A stretch of 64,000 nucleotides of DNA from Pseudarthrobacter equi (GCF_900105535.1 NZ_LT629779.1:372001-436000), one strand, 5' to 3'; shown: positions 41,649 through 50,822, numbered from the stretch's first letter. Translations and numbers: made by a program. Notes: generated by a model not told the origin, from the sequence alone.

Positions 41649-42677
41649 ATGGAGAAGCGCAGCAGGCTGACCCTCTCGGCTGTGGCTCGGCAGGCCGGCG
41701 TCTCGGTTCCCACCGTCTCCAAGGTGATCAACGGCCGGCCGGATGTCGCGGCGGAAACCCGGAAGCGGGTCCTCGCCATCCTGGAAGAGTCGGGCTACAG
41801 GTCGCCGGTGCAGCACCGCCGCTCCCTCGCTGCAGTCCCGGTGGTGGAGGTGGTGGTCGACTCCCTGAATTCCGGCTACACGGCTGAGGTGCTGGCCGGG
41901 ATCATGGATTCGGCCACGGCCGGCGGCGTGGAGGTGGTGCTGAGCAGTACAGGTTCGCGCGGGGGAGCGCCCTACCCGGAGCAACGTGCCCAACGCATCG
42001 TGGACCAGGGGCGGTGCGGAATGATCGTGGTGACCTCGGCCTTCGGCGACGCGCCGCTGGACGCCTTCCACCGCCGCGGCGTTCCCGTGGTGGTCATCGA
42101 TCCGCTGAATCCGCCGTCCGAGCAGGTGGTGAGCGTCGGCTGCACCGACTGGGCGGGGGCCAAGGACGCCACGGCGCATCTCCTGTCGTTGGGGCACCGG
42201 CGGATAGCGTTCCTCGGCGGTCCTGAAGCGGTGGAGTGCAGCCAGGCCAGGCTGCACGGTTACCTTGCGGCGCTGCGCTCACAGGGAATTGCCGCGGAGG
42301 ACCGGTACGTCCTGGCCGGGGAGTTCAGGTCCGACGACGGCGCGCGGCGGCTCCGCGACCTGCTGCTGCTCGAGCCCCGGCCCACGGCGGTGGTTGCCGC
42401 CAGCGACACCATCGCCTTGGGCGTGATCGCCGAAGCCCTCCGCCAACAGGTCCGGATTCCGCAGGAACTCAGCGTGGTGGGATTCGACGGCATCCGCCAG
42501 GCGGAGGAGGCCGTGCCGGCGCTGACCACCGTGGCGCAGCCGCTGCGGGACATCGGCCGCGCGGCCCTCCGGATTATCCTGCGCCAGGTCCAGGGGGAGG
42601 TGCCGGACTCCCGCCGGGTTGAACTGGCCACGAAGCTGGTGGTCCGGGAATCGACGGCGGCCCCTCCCGGGGAATAG
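41649..42677 (+). CDS. LacI family transcriptional regulator
   Basis: This 342-residue regulator starts at ATG 41649, where the LacI helix-turn-helix begins at once (LTLSAVARQAGVSVPTVSKV, INGRPDVAAETRKRVLAIL), followed by the periplasmic-binding-like sugar domain (PVVEVVVDSLNSGYTAEVLA to the VVGFDGIRQAEEAVPALTTV strand). It is divergent from the Gfo/Idh/MocA-ThuA operon, and matching CGAAA/TTTCG operators are at both promoters, so it should repress that operon and itself. The frame is open upstream but only ATG 41649 fits the family. Confidence 0.93.
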   Translation: MEKRSRLTLSAVARQAGVSVPTVSKVINGRPDVAAETRKRVLAILEESGYRSPVQHRRSLAAVPVVEVVVDSLNSGYTAEVLAGIMDSATAGGVEVVLSSTGSRGGAPYPEQRAQRIVDQGRCGMIVVTSAFGDAPLDAFHRRGVPVVVIDPLNPPSEQVVSVGCTDWAGAKDATAHLLSLGHRRIAFLGGPEAVECSQARLHGYLAALRSQGIAAEDRYVLAGEFRSDDGARRLRDLLLLEPRPTAVVAASDTIALGVIAEALRQQVRIPQELSVVGFDGIRQAEEAVPALTTVAQPLRDIGRAALRIILRQVQGEVPDSRRVELATKLVVRESTAAPPGE

Positions 42678-42713
42678 GCCTGCTGTTCGCCATTTAATTT
42701 CTTGGAGCAGAAA

Positions 42714-42749
42714 AGGGCACCCATTGCCAATTGCGGTCATGGGTGCCCT
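42714..42749. terminator. bidirectional terminator between lacI and secreted protein
   Basis: AGGGCACCCAT (42714-42724) pairs perfectly with ATGGGTGCCCT (42739-42749). It sits between the convergent lacI and secreted-protein genes and can serve both; AAAA before and TTCT after give partial U-tracts. Confidence 0.8.
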
Positions 42750-42764
42750 CGTTCTAATACTGCT

Positions 42765-43346
42765 TTACCCGTAAATCACACGGCACGATACTCCTGTGGG
42801 GAAGAATGCCGTCCCACGTTCAGTGCCGGTATGAAAACCGAAGAGGTTGTAACGGTCAACATTGTAAAAAACGAATGTTCCAGATGGGCGTGCGATGTAA
42901 AGCTGGTTGTAGCCGAGGACCGGCGACGTGCAGGAGACGGTATCGGAGACGGATACCGAATAGCTGAGTCCCGCTTGTGCACTGACAGCGCCCGCGGACA
43001 ATCCGAACCCTCCCGACACCGTGGCTGACATGGTCACGGCACGGGACAGGCTGCAGGTTGCTCCGGGATTCCTGCAGCTCGTCAGAATGTCCGGAGACTC
43101 GGTTCCGTACTGCTGGCCGGTTACGGAGACGCGGTATGTGTCCCCCACGGCATCCGTGCCGGCCATGCTTCCCTTTGGCTGCACGGGCTGCGCGGAGAGA
43201 TTCGCAAAGTGATGATCCACGGCGGCTTGGATATCTTCACCCGATAACGAGGACGGCCGGATTTCAGATGCATGCGCAGGAAGCGCCAAGCCGAGGCTTA
43301 GGCCTGCGGAGATTGTGGCTGCCAAAAGAACTCTTCTGATATTCAT
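42765..43346 (-). CDS. secreted protein of unknown function
   Basis: This 193-residue protein has a Sec signal peptide (MNIRRVLLAATISAGLSLGL, then ALPAHA with cleavage near AHA-S). The mature part has four cysteines in pairs (ILTSCRNPGATC, TVSCTSP, VSCRVIYG) and a Ser/Val/Gly-rich beta-strand domain (FGLSAGAVSAQAGLSYSVSV), suggesting an extracellular beta protein with disulfides. I do not recognise a family. The gene and its upstream region are more AT-rich than the neighbours, and it stands apart from local pathways, so acquisition by transfer is possible. Confidence 0.75.
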   Translation of the reverse strand: MNIRRVLLAATISAGLSLGLALPAHASEIRPSSLSGEDIQAAVDHHFANLSAQPVQPKGSMAGTDAVGDTYRVSVTGQQYGTESPDILTSCRNPGATCSLSRAVTMSATVSGGFGLSAGAVSAQAGLSYSVSVSDTVSCTSPVLGYNQLYIARPSGTFVFYNVDRYNLFGFHTGTERGTAFFPTGVSCRVIYG

Positions 43347-43583
43347 TTTCCCCCATTTTGTAAATCCATACGATTTCGATGGCGGATCGAGCGTAGCAGG
43401 GATATTTGGCGCAAATTCCGTTGTTTATGAATTGACGCCCACGAGGCGTGCTGGTAAATGGCGCCGTCCGTCGTTTTTCATAGCATCAAATTGCCGCATA
43501 GATCAAGTCAAGTGGCTTTTGCGGAACCTGTTCCCCGGCAATATCGTAGCTAAGTAGATATTTTCTTTTGAGGTGGGGGAATT
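43347..43583. other. AT-rich intergenic region
   Basis: This 237-base gap between the secreted-protein gene and the lipoprotein gene is clearly AT-richer than the rest of the window (for example TAGATATTTTCTTTTGAGG near 43556). No open frame with a good ribosome binding site is seen in it. It presumably carries the two divergent promoters. Confidence 0.5.
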
Positions 43584-44021
43584 ATGCCGGTCCGCGGCTC
43601 TGTAGTGACGTCCGCAGTTGCAGCCATGGCGATGCTGGCGCTGGTGTCATGTACCCCGGAGCCGGAGCAGCCGGGCATGGCAATTCTTGACCGGGCAGCT
43701 TCAGCCGAAGATGAGGTCCCCGTGTTCGTGGACCTCAAGGGCGCGGACCCCTCCACTGTCAGGCTGGCTGCTGAGCACGGAGGTTTCCGGTTCTACCTTG
43801 CCCGCCCGGACCAGGAGGCGGGATTCTGTTTGATCCAGGTTGCGGACGAAGGCAAGGACCGGTGGGGTTCGGCGTGCGCAACGGACGGTGGGCCCGTGCT
43901 GACCACCAATCTTCTGGGGTACGGCAGTGAGGCGGCTGTGCTGGCCGACGGCGAGGATACCGGGGACCTGGTGGGCCAGGGTTATGCCCTGATCCAGGAC
44001 AACATCCTCGTCCGACGCTGA
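43584..44021 (+). CDS. small secreted lipoprotein
   Basis: This 145-residue protein has a lipoprotein signal (MPVRGSVVTSAVAAMAMLAL, then VSC lipobox, Cys23) followed by an acidic domain with two further Cys residues (GFCLIQVAD, GSACATDGG) and GGFRFYLARPDQEAGFCLIQ. It would be anchored on the outer face of the membrane. No known family is recognised. The ribosome binding site is AGGTGGGGG before ATG 43584. It is convergent with the SulP transporter gene. Confidence 0.75.
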   Translation: MPVRGSVVTSAVAAMAMLALVSCTPEPEQPGMAILDRAASAEDEVPVFVDLKGADPSTVRLAAEHGGFRFYLARPDQEAGFCLIQVADEGKDRWGSACATDGGPVLTTNLLGYGSEAAVLADGEDTGDLVGQGYALIQDNILVRR

Positions 44022-44063
44022 TTCGCCGCCAAACGCTTGCCCGCGCTCAACTGGCCGGAAGTG

Positions 44064-45515
44064 TCAGGAGCCGAGGTGCCCGCTGAGGCGGCGGTGGAAG
44101 CCGGTGCTGCGCTCATCGAGGCCTTCAATGGCCACCGTGGCCCCGTGGTCGCCGTACTTCGTTTCGATGGAGTCGAGGGCGGCGACGGTGGAGGCGTCCC
44201 AAATCTGGGCACGGCTGAGGTCGATGGTTACTGACTCCGGGTCGTCGGCGTATGCGAAATGTTCCACGAGGTCGTTGCTGCTGCCGAAGAAGAGCGGCCC
44301 CACCACGTCGTAGCGGACGCTTTCGCCGTCGTCCGCAAGCTTCCTGTCCACGCTGATGACGTGGGCCACCCGGCGCGCGAACAGCACCATGGCGAGGACA
44401 ACGCCCACCAGGACGCCGTAGGCAAGGTTCCCGGTGAACACCACGACTGCCACCGTGACGCCCATGACAAGCGTCTCCGGCAGCGGCATCCGCTTCAGGG
44501 TGGACGGCCTCACGCTGTGCCAGTCGACGGTGGTAACGGCCACCACCATCATCACGGCGGCGAGGGCCACCATGGGAATCTGGCCCATGATCGAACTGAG
44601 CCCCGTCACCAACGCCAGCAGGAACACCCCGGCCACCACCGTCGAGATGCGGGTGCGGGCCTGCCCGGTCTTCACGTTCAGCACGGTCTGCCCGATCATC
44701 GCGCACCCGGCGATGCCGCCATAGAAACCGGCAAGGATGTTCGAGACGCCCAGTGCCCAGGATTCGCGGCCCTTGTGCGACGGGGTGTCGGTGATGTCAT
44801 CCACGAGTTTCGCGGTGAGGAGCGTTTCCATGAGCCCCACGAAGGCCACGCTCAGCGCGGTGGGCAGGATCAGCTGGAAGGTCTCAACGTTCACCGGGAA
44901 GAGGAACGGCGTAAAGCCGGGCAGCTTGCCCGTGAGGGGCCCCTCGTCAGAGACGTTTGGAACCGCGAGGCCGGCAATAATCGCGATTGCGGTCACGACG
45001 ACGATCGCCACCAGCGGCGACGGGACCACCTTCGTGAACCGCGGAAGGATGAAAATGATGGCAAAAGTCAGGGCGAACAGGGCATAAGCGAGCCACGGGA
45101 CGTTGAGGACGTGCGGCACCTGCGCCATGAAGATCAGCACACCCAGGGCATTCACGAACCCGATCATCACCGAGCGGGGAATGAACCGCATCAGGCGGGC
45201 CAGGCCGGCCAGGCCAAAGACCACCTGGATAACGCCGGCCAGGAGCACCGTCGGCAGGACGTACTGCACGCCGTGCTCATGCACCAGCGGGGCAATGACC
45301 AGGGCCACGGAACCGGCTGCGGCCGTGACCACTCCCGGCCGGCCGCCAAGGATGGACATCGCCAGGGCCAGCACGATGGAGGCGACAAGGCTCACCATCG
45401 GGTCGACTCCCGCGACGATCGAGAAGGAGATGACCTCCGGGACCAGCGCGAGCGTTGTGACCATCCCTGCGAGGACCTCGCGGGACAGTTGCCGTGGGGA
45501 ACGCAGGGCGGTCAT
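44064..45515 (-). CDS. SulP family anion transporter with STAS domain
   Basis: From ATG 45515 this is a 483-residue membrane protein of the SulP/SLC26 family (sulfate, bicarbonate or other anions). It has about ten to twelve helices (FSIVAGVDPMVSLVASIVLA, GRPGVVTAAAGSVALVIAPL, VPWLAYALFALTFAIIFI) and a cytoplasmic STAS domain at the C-terminus (GPLFFGSSNDLVEHFAYADD, VTIDLSRAQIWDASTVAAL). The frame remains open to 45833 but the region before 45515 reads into the divergent merR gene and lacks family similarity; ATG 45650 is another option. The divergent MerR regulator probably controls it. Confidence 0.87.
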   Translation of the reverse strand: MTALRSPRQLSREVLAGMVTTLALVPEVISFSIVAGVDPMVSLVASIVLALAMSILGGRPGVVTAAAGSVALVIAPLVHEHGVQYVLPTVLLAGVIQVVFGLAGLARLMRFIPRSVMIGFVNALGVLIFMAQVPHVLNVPWLAYALFALTFAIIFILPRFTKVVPSPLVAIVVVTAIAIIAGLAVPNVSDEGPLTGKLPGFTPFLFPVNVETFQLILPTALSVAFVGLMETLLTAKLVDDITDTPSHKGRESWALGVSNILAGFYGGIAGCAMIGQTVLNVKTGQARTRISTVVAGVFLLALVTGLSSIMGQIPMVALAAVMMVVAVTTVDWHSVRPSTLKRMPLPETLVMGVTVAVVVFTGNLAYGVLVGVVLAMVLFARRVAHVISVDRKLADDGESVRYDVVGPLFFGSSNDLVEHFAYADDPESVTIDLSRAQIWDASTVAALDSIETKYGDHGATVAIEGLDERSTGFHRRLSGHLGS

Positions 45516-45708
45516 CACGGTGATGGGTTGCCGGAAAGGGCGGGGGCGGTCGGCGACGGCCAAGGAGCGGCTCCAGGGACTCGGCTCTGTTTGGGAAGAG
45601 CGGTGGGGAACGTTTCTGCGCCACGCTGCGCACGGGTCCAGCCCGGTCATGGAAGACAATGGGTGGAGAGGGAATGCACCGGCAACGTCCGGATGCGTGT
45701 GCAACACT

Positions 45709-45724
45709 ACCCTAACGTGAGGGT
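45709..45724. promoter_or_regulatory. MerR-type palindrome between sulP and merR
   Basis: ACCCTAACGTGAGGGT has five-base arms (ACCCT and AGGGT) around AACGTG, in the divergent intergenic region. Its shape and location suit a MerR-family operator. The merR start is 21 bases downstream. Confidence 0.5.
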
Positions 45725-45744
45725 TGACCAGGGTTGGTGACGTG

Positions 45745-46146
45745 ATGGTGAAAGAAATGACCGCCGAAGAAGTGGTGGCAACGATGCATATCGGCGAGCT
45801 CGCGGACCGGTCGCAGATGTCGTTGCGGACCATCCGCCACTACGACGAGGTGGGCCTGCTCAAACCGTCAGGCCGGACCGAGGGCGGCTTCCGCCTCTAC
45901 ACCGAACGCGACTTCACCCGCCTGCTGGTGATCCGCCGGATGAAGCCACTGGGATTCACCCTTGAGGCCATGGCTGAGCTCCTGCGGGTCATTGACGCGC
46001 TGGAAGCGTCCGGGCCCGGCCAGGATGACACCGCCATCAGATCCGAGCTGAACACCTTCATTGAGGAGGCCTCACGGCGCCGCGCCAAGCTGGAGGAACA
46101 GCTCGGCATGGCCGATGAGTTCCTGGCACTCCTCCACGCGCAGTAG
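45745..46146 (+). CDS. MerR family transcriptional regulator
   Basis: This 133-residue regulator starts at ATG 45745 (ATG 45784, MHIGELADRS, is also possible). The MerR helix-turn-helix is MHIGELADRSQMSLRTIRHY, then DEVGLLKPSGRTEGGFRLYT, followed by a dimerisation coiled coil (RSELNTFIEEASRRRAKLEE). There is no obvious metal-binding Cys cluster, so an organic or anionic signal is more likely than a metal. It is divergent from the SulP transporter. Confidence 0.9.
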   Translation: MVKEMTAEEVVATMHIGELADRSQMSLRTIRHYDEVGLLKPSGRTEGGFRLYTERDFTRLLVIRRMKPLGFTLEAMAELLRVIDALEASGPGQDDTAIRSELNTFIEEASRRRAKLEEQLGMADEFLALLHAQ

Positions 46147-46288
46147 GGCTTTACGAAAACTGTGGGCAGCCTCCCTGTCGCAGACCGGAGCAGCAGCAAA
46201 GCCGGCTGATAAAATGGGCGGGTTGCAGGGCGGCCTTTTCTCGCTGGTCCAGCCAGCGCCGCAACCAGGTAGGGGACCAGACACAATC

Positions 46289-47890
46289 ATGACGGCAGGC
46301 GGGTCACACCTCCGGACTTCGGAAAGCCGGCCGGGCACACCGGCAACGGCGTCCGCGCCGGCCAAAGGACGTGCCTACCTTGCCACCATCGAAGGTTTCA
46401 TCGGCTCCCTGATGATGTTCGTGGGCTCCATCGGCACAGGGTGGATCGCCAACGGCTCACCCATGATCCGCCAGCCCGTGGTTATCGCCCTGCGCACCGA
46501 AGGATGGGGCGTCACGGTTTCCACCTTCCTCCTCACCCTCGGCGCCATGCTCCTGATGCGCTCCTGGCTGCGGCTGGGCCAACGGCTCGCGGACTGGGGC
46601 AGCAAATCCCTGCGGTCCGTGGTCATTGCCGTGTCCGCATGGTCGCTGCCCCTGATCTTCTGCGTCCCCGTGTTTTCCCGCGACGTCTACGCCTACACCG
46701 GCCAGGGGCGGCTGGTCCAGGAAGGCCAGAACCCGTATGAGGTGGGAATCTCCACCCTCAACAACTGGTTCGCACTCGGCGCCGATCCCGCCTGGGCGGA
46801 AAACCGCACACCCTACGGCCCGTACTTCCTCTGGCTCGCGCGTGGGGTGGTGGGGCTGACAGGAGCCCAGCCCGACGCGTCGGTCCTGCTCTTCCGCCTG
46901 CTGGCCGGCGTCGGCGTGCTGCTCTGCGTCATCTACGTGCCCAAGCTCGCCGAACTGCACGGCATCAACGGTGCCCGGGCGCTGTGGATCACGGTGGCCA
47001 ACCCGCTGTTCCTGATCAGCTTCATCGCCAGCGCCCACAATGACGCCCTGATGGTGGGGCTGGCGGTCGCCGGCGTGTACTTCGCGGCCACCCGGCGCTA
47101 CCTGGTTGGCATCCTGCTGGTCACCGCCTCGATCGGCATCAAGCCCATCACCGTGCTCCTGCTGCCGTTCATTGGGGTGATGTGGGCCGGACCGTCGGCG
47201 TCCTGGCTCCGGAAGTTCCTGATGTGGGGTGCCACGGCGGGCATCAGCCTGGCCGTCCTGGTGTTGAGCGGCATCCCGTACAACCTGGGCATGGGCTGGA
47301 CCTGGGCCATCCTGGACACCACCCCGGGCTACACCGGCTACTCGCCCTCAGGCTTCCTGGGACAGCAGGTGGAGTTCCTTGCCAATGTCCTTGGCCTGCC
47401 GGGCGGAACCTTCGCCACGTGGCTTCGGACCGGAATGAAGTGGACAGCCATCGGGCTGGTGCTGCTGCTCATGTTCCGCGGCGACTACTCGCGGGCGGTG
47501 CGCCGGATGGCGTTGGCGTTCACCGCCGTCGTAATGCTCTCGCCCATCATCCAGCCCTGGTACATCCTGTGGTTCCTGCCGTTCCTGGCCGTCACGGGCA
47601 TCCGTGACGACTGGCAGATCCGGTCGCTCTACGTGGGTGTCACGTTCTTCGTGGTGTTCGGCGCGCAGGACCAGCTCTCCGTGTGGGGCTTCGTGGAACT
47701 GCCCATCCCGCCGTCGTCGCTGGCGTTCGTGACAGCGCTGGCCTTTACGTTTTACCTTCTATTCCTCGACGTGCATACACGCAAGCTGCTCATCGAGGGG
47801 CGTCCGCTGGACCTGGCCCGCACGGGCTGGCAGTGGGTGGCGGAGCGTCGGGCCGCCCGCCAGGCTACACGCCGCGCGGGACGTCGCTAG
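46289..47890 (+). CDS. mptB: alpha-1,6-mannosyltransferase MptB-like
   Basis: This 533-residue membrane protein (ATG 46289, about twelve helices) matches MptB, the polyprenol-phosphomannose-dependent alpha-1,6-mannosyltransferase of mycobacterial and corynebacterial lipomannan synthesis. GT-C type hallmarks are the early loop SRDVYAYTGQGRLVQEGQNP with the catalytic acidic residues, ENRTPYGPYFLWLARGV, and IQPWYILWFLPFLAV. It likely extends a mannan on lipoglycan at the outer face. Two GT87-type enzymes follow on the opposite strand, forming an envelope-glycan group. Confidence 0.88.
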   Translation: MTAGGSHLRTSESRPGTPATASAPAKGRAYLATIEGFIGSLMMFVGSIGTGWIANGSPMIRQPVVIALRTEGWGVTVSTFLLTLGAMLLMRSWLRLGQRLADWGSKSLRSVVIAVSAWSLPLIFCVPVFSRDVYAYTGQGRLVQEGQNPYEVGISTLNNWFALGADPAWAENRTPYGPYFLWLARGVVGLTGAQPDASVLLFRLLAGVGVLLCVIYVPKLAELHGINGARALWITVANPLFLISFIASAHNDALMVGLAVAGVYFAATRRYLVGILLVTASIGIKPITVLLLPFIGVMWAGPSASWLRKFLMWGATAGISLAVLVLSGIPYNLGMGWTWAILDTTPGYTGYSPSGFLGQQVEFLANVLGLPGGTFATWLRTGMKWTAIGLVLLLMFRGDYSRAVRRMALAFTAVVMLSPIIQPWYILWFLPFLAVTGIRDDWQIRSLYVGVTFFVVFGAQDQLSVWGFVELPIPPSSLAFVTALAFTFYLLFLDVHTRKLLIEGRPLDLARTGWQWVAERRAARQATRRAGRR

Positions 47891-47902
47891 GCCCCAGCCG
47901 TT

Positions 47903-49126
47903 CTAGGCCCCGGCAGTTACGGGAGCGGAGTTCTTCCGTCCCAGCTCGGCGGTCCGCTTCACCGACCACCACAGCAGGACTACCAGCAGCACGTTGCGGG
48001 TGGTCAGGATGGCTGCCATCACCGGGTGGGCGTGGATCAACGGAGTGTAGAACAGCGGGTAAATCACGAACGTGGTCATGGCGATGCCCATGAGCAGCGC
48101 TGCGGGGACCTTCCAGCGGTTCCAATCGTGCGCGAGGCCGGCGATGATCACCGGGGCCAGCCAGATGATGAACTGCGGCGAGCCCACCTTGTTGAACACG
48201 ATGAAGGCGGTGACCATCATCAGAGACCCCTCGAGGAACAGTTCCTCGCGTTCGGCGCCGCGCTTCAGTGCGCGGACCAGCAGGACGGCGGCCACCACGG
48301 CCGCGAGGATCAGCAGCGGCTGCATGAGGAACGCCGCGGTGCTGGCGCCCGGGCCGTAGACCTCGGTGGAGTTGATGGCCGTGTTGTCCGCCATTTTGGA
48401 CCCGGCAATGTGGAAGACGCTCAGCCACACCCACGGCGTGGAGAAGGTGGCTTCGAGCTGCATGCCGCGTTCGCCCTGGTTCAGGAGGAAGTCCATGATG
48501 TGCGGCAGGCCGCCGGACAGCCACGTTCCCAGGGCCACGGCGGCGGTGACGCCGGCACCGGCCAGGACCACCTGGATGCGCTTGCGGCTGGCGATCACGA
48601 TGGGCGCCAGGACGGCCGCGGGCCACACCTTGATCCACGTGGCGATGCTGAGCAGGAAGCCGGCAACAACGGGGCGCTCCGCCGCGTACAGCAGCGCGAT
48701 GAGCACGATCGGGGCGGTGATGCCTTCCACCCGCGCGAAGCTGAGGTAGCCCATGAAGATGGTGAAGAACAGCCACCACCATGCGGGGGCGATGCCGCTG
48801 ACCTTGCGCGGCCCCCGCGTCAGGTACAGGATCCCGACGGCGTTGAGCGCCGTGATGATCAGGAACCACATGAGCAGGTACAGGCTGGGCCCCGCGATGT
48901 TCGCCAGGAAGATGGGCAGCTGGGCCAGCACCGGGTAGACCCACGGGCTGATTTTGCCGTCCAGGTCCTGCGGGTTGTAGCCGTCCGTGGCCCACTGGCG
49001 GTACTGCTCCGTGTCGCTGAACGTGTCGCCATTCAGGAAAAAGGACGCCATCCAGCCGAGGAAGTACAGATGCACGACGGCGAAGCCCCACCACACGCTG
49101 GACGGCCGGGCGAACCAGTCCACCAC
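47903..49126 (-). CDS. GT87-type membrane glycosyltransferase
   Basis: This protein has about ten helices and matches the GT-C/GT87 type used for polyprenyl-phosphate-sugar transfer (PYGxxxW-like GDTFSDTEQYRQWATDGYNP near the N-terminus with acidic residues, and GSPQFIIWLAPVIIAGLAHD). It is 407 residues from GTG 49126. In frame with it, an ATT at 49186 follows GAAGGAG by seven bases and adds ISTTFFDRLVSVRTRLLPAK, which aligns with ISTDAFFGNLTRIRN of the tandem paralogue, so the true start may be ATT 49186. It is downstream of the paralogue gene, same operon. Confidence 0.83.
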   Translation of the reverse strand: MVDWFARPSSVWWGFAVVHLYFLGWMASFFLNGDTFSDTEQYRQWATDGYNPQDLDGKISPWVYPVLAQLPIFLANIAGPSLYLLMWFLIITALNAVGILYLTRGPRKVSGIAPAWWWLFFTIFMGYLSFARVEGITAPIVLIALLYAAERPVVAGFLLSIATWIKVWPAAVLAPIVIASRKRIQVVLAGAGVTAAVALGTWLSGGLPHIMDFLLNQGERGMQLEATFSTPWVWLSVFHIAGSKMADNTAINSTEVYGPGASTAAFLMQPLLILAAVVAAVLLVRALKRGAEREELFLEGSLMMVTAFIVFNKVGSPQFIIWLAPVIIAGLAHDWNRWKVPAALLMGIAMTTFVIYPLFYTPLIHAHPVMAAILTTRNVLLVVLLWWSVKRTAELGRKNSAPVTAGA

Positions 49127-49187
49127 CTTCGCCGGGAGCAGCCGGGTGCGGACACTGACCAGGCGGTCAAAGAACGTCGTGGAAATG

Positions 49188-50531
49188 TCAGGACTCCTTC
49201 AGTGCAGGAGCGGAAGCCGGGGTTTTCCTGCCCAGCAGGTACACCCGGCGGACGCTCCACAGGAACAGAACCACCAGCAGGATGTTGCGGATGGTCAGCA
49301 CCAGCGCCATCCACGGGTTGTTGTGGCTGAGGGCGTCGTAGAAGAGCGGGTAGATGAAGTAGGTGGCCACGGCGATGGCGATGAGCATCACCGCAGGGAC
49401 GCGCCATTCGCGCCAGCTGTGCGCCAGGCCCACGGCGACGGCTGGGCCAAGCCACACCATGAACTGCGGGGAGCCCACCTTGTTGAAGACCACGAACGCT
49501 GCGGCCAGGGCGAGGGCGCCGGCCAGGAGCAGCTCGGTGCGGTCCACGCCGCCGGCCACCTTGTGCTGCTTGCCGTTATGGAGCGCCCAGAAGGTCATGC
49601 CGGCCACCACGAGGGCGGCCAGGATGAGCAGCGGCTGCATCAGCACGGACATGGTGGCGGTGCCGGGACCGTCCACCTGCATGGAGTTGATGTCCGTGTT
49701 CATGTACATGCGGGAGCCGCCGGCATTCAGGACGGACAGCCAGAGCCACGGGGTGGTGAAGGTGGCTTCGAGCTGCATGCCGCGGTCGCCCTGCTGGGTG
49801 AGGAAGTTCAGCAGCTTGGGGACGCTGCCCAGGGCCGCTGCCAGCGCGACCACTGCCGCCGACGTCGCCAGCCCGGCCAGGACCACCACGAGACGGTTCT
49901 TGACCACGGCGAAGAGGGCCAGCATGATGGCAGCCGGCCACACCTTCACCCAGGTGCCGATGGCCAGCAGGACGGAGGCGATGAACGGCCGGCCCACCCC
50001 GTAGGCCAGGGCCACCAGGACAAGGGGAGCGGTGAGGCCGTCCACGCGGGCGAATCCGAGCCAGCCCATCAGGAAGGTGAAGGACAGCCACCACCAGCCC
50101 GCCGGGATGGCGTCCGTGTTGCGGCCGCGTTCGGTCAGTTTGAGCAGGGCCCAGCCGTTGAGGAGGGTGGTCATCAGGACCCAGAGGAAGAAGAAAGGTC
50201 CAGGTCCGGCGGCGCCGGCGACGGCCATGGGGATCAGCGCGAGGATCGGGTAGACCCAGGGGCTGGGTCCGCCGGACAGGTTGGCATCGTTGAACCCGGC
50301 CATGGCCCAGTCGCGGTAGATGAAGGTATCGCTGAAGGCCTCACCGCGCAGCGACAAAGAGGCCGCGAAGATGAGGAAGACCAGGTGCACCACGATGAAC
50401 CCGCCCAGCAGCCCGCGGGGCGTGTTCAGCACCGCACGCGCCCTGCCGGGAAGGATGACATTGCGGATCCGGGTGAGATTGCCGAAGAAAGCGTCCGTGG
50501 AAATGGCGGGATCCTTGTCAGGTCGTGGCAC
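49188..50531 (-). CDS. GT87-type membrane glycosyltransferase
   Basis: This 447-residue paralogue of the gene at 47903 shares blocks throughout: GEAFSDTFIYRDWAMAGFND, SPWVYPILALIPM, PAGWWWLSFTFLMGWLGFAR, GDRGMQLEATFTTPWLWLSV and NKVGSPQFMVWLGPAVAVG. It probably transfers a sugar from a polyprenyl-phosphate donor to cell-envelope glycan. GTG 50531 is the start used; MPRPDKDPAISTD is the predicted N-terminus. Tandem duplication with the neighbouring gene is clear from the aligned blocks. The donor sugar (mannose or another) cannot be read. Confidence 0.83.
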   Translation of the reverse strand: MPRPDKDPAISTDAFFGNLTRIRNVILPGRARAVLNTPRGLLGGFIVVHLVFLIFAASLSLRGEAFSDTFIYRDWAMAGFNDANLSGGPSPWVYPILALIPMAVAGAAGPGPFFFLWVLMTTLLNGWALLKLTERGRNTDAIPAGWWWLSFTFLMGWLGFARVDGLTAPLVLVALAYGVGRPFIASVLLAIGTWVKVWPAAIMLALFAVVKNRLVVVLAGLATSAAVVALAAALGSVPKLLNFLTQQGDRGMQLEATFTTPWLWLSVLNAGGSRMYMNTDINSMQVDGPGTATMSVLMQPLLILAALVVAGMTFWALHNGKQHKVAGGVDRTELLLAGALALAAAFVVFNKVGSPQFMVWLGPAVAVGLAHSWREWRVPAVMLIAIAVATYFIYPLFYDALSHNNPWMALVLTIRNILLVVLFLWSVRRVYLLGRKTPASAPALKES

Positions 50532-50822
50532 ACATAAGTGGTTGCGCGGGTGGCTGGACGCTGCCGCATGGCAGGCGCACAGCGGCGTCGTTCAGGAACA
50601 TCGAAGGGCCTGGAACAGTTTCCGCCCGGTTTCAACTCTAATTCACGGCCATTGACCGGCCGTAATTGCATTTGCCGTGGAAAGCGCAATCCCCTGCCTG
50701 ACCTGCGGTATTTTTCTAAAGTTGCTGGCGGGGGGATGTGTCATGCACCATAGTGCCCAGGCACTGCAGCCTTGGGGAGCGCAGGTTCCACTCCCATCCG
50801 CACCACCCCTAAGGCACAACCA

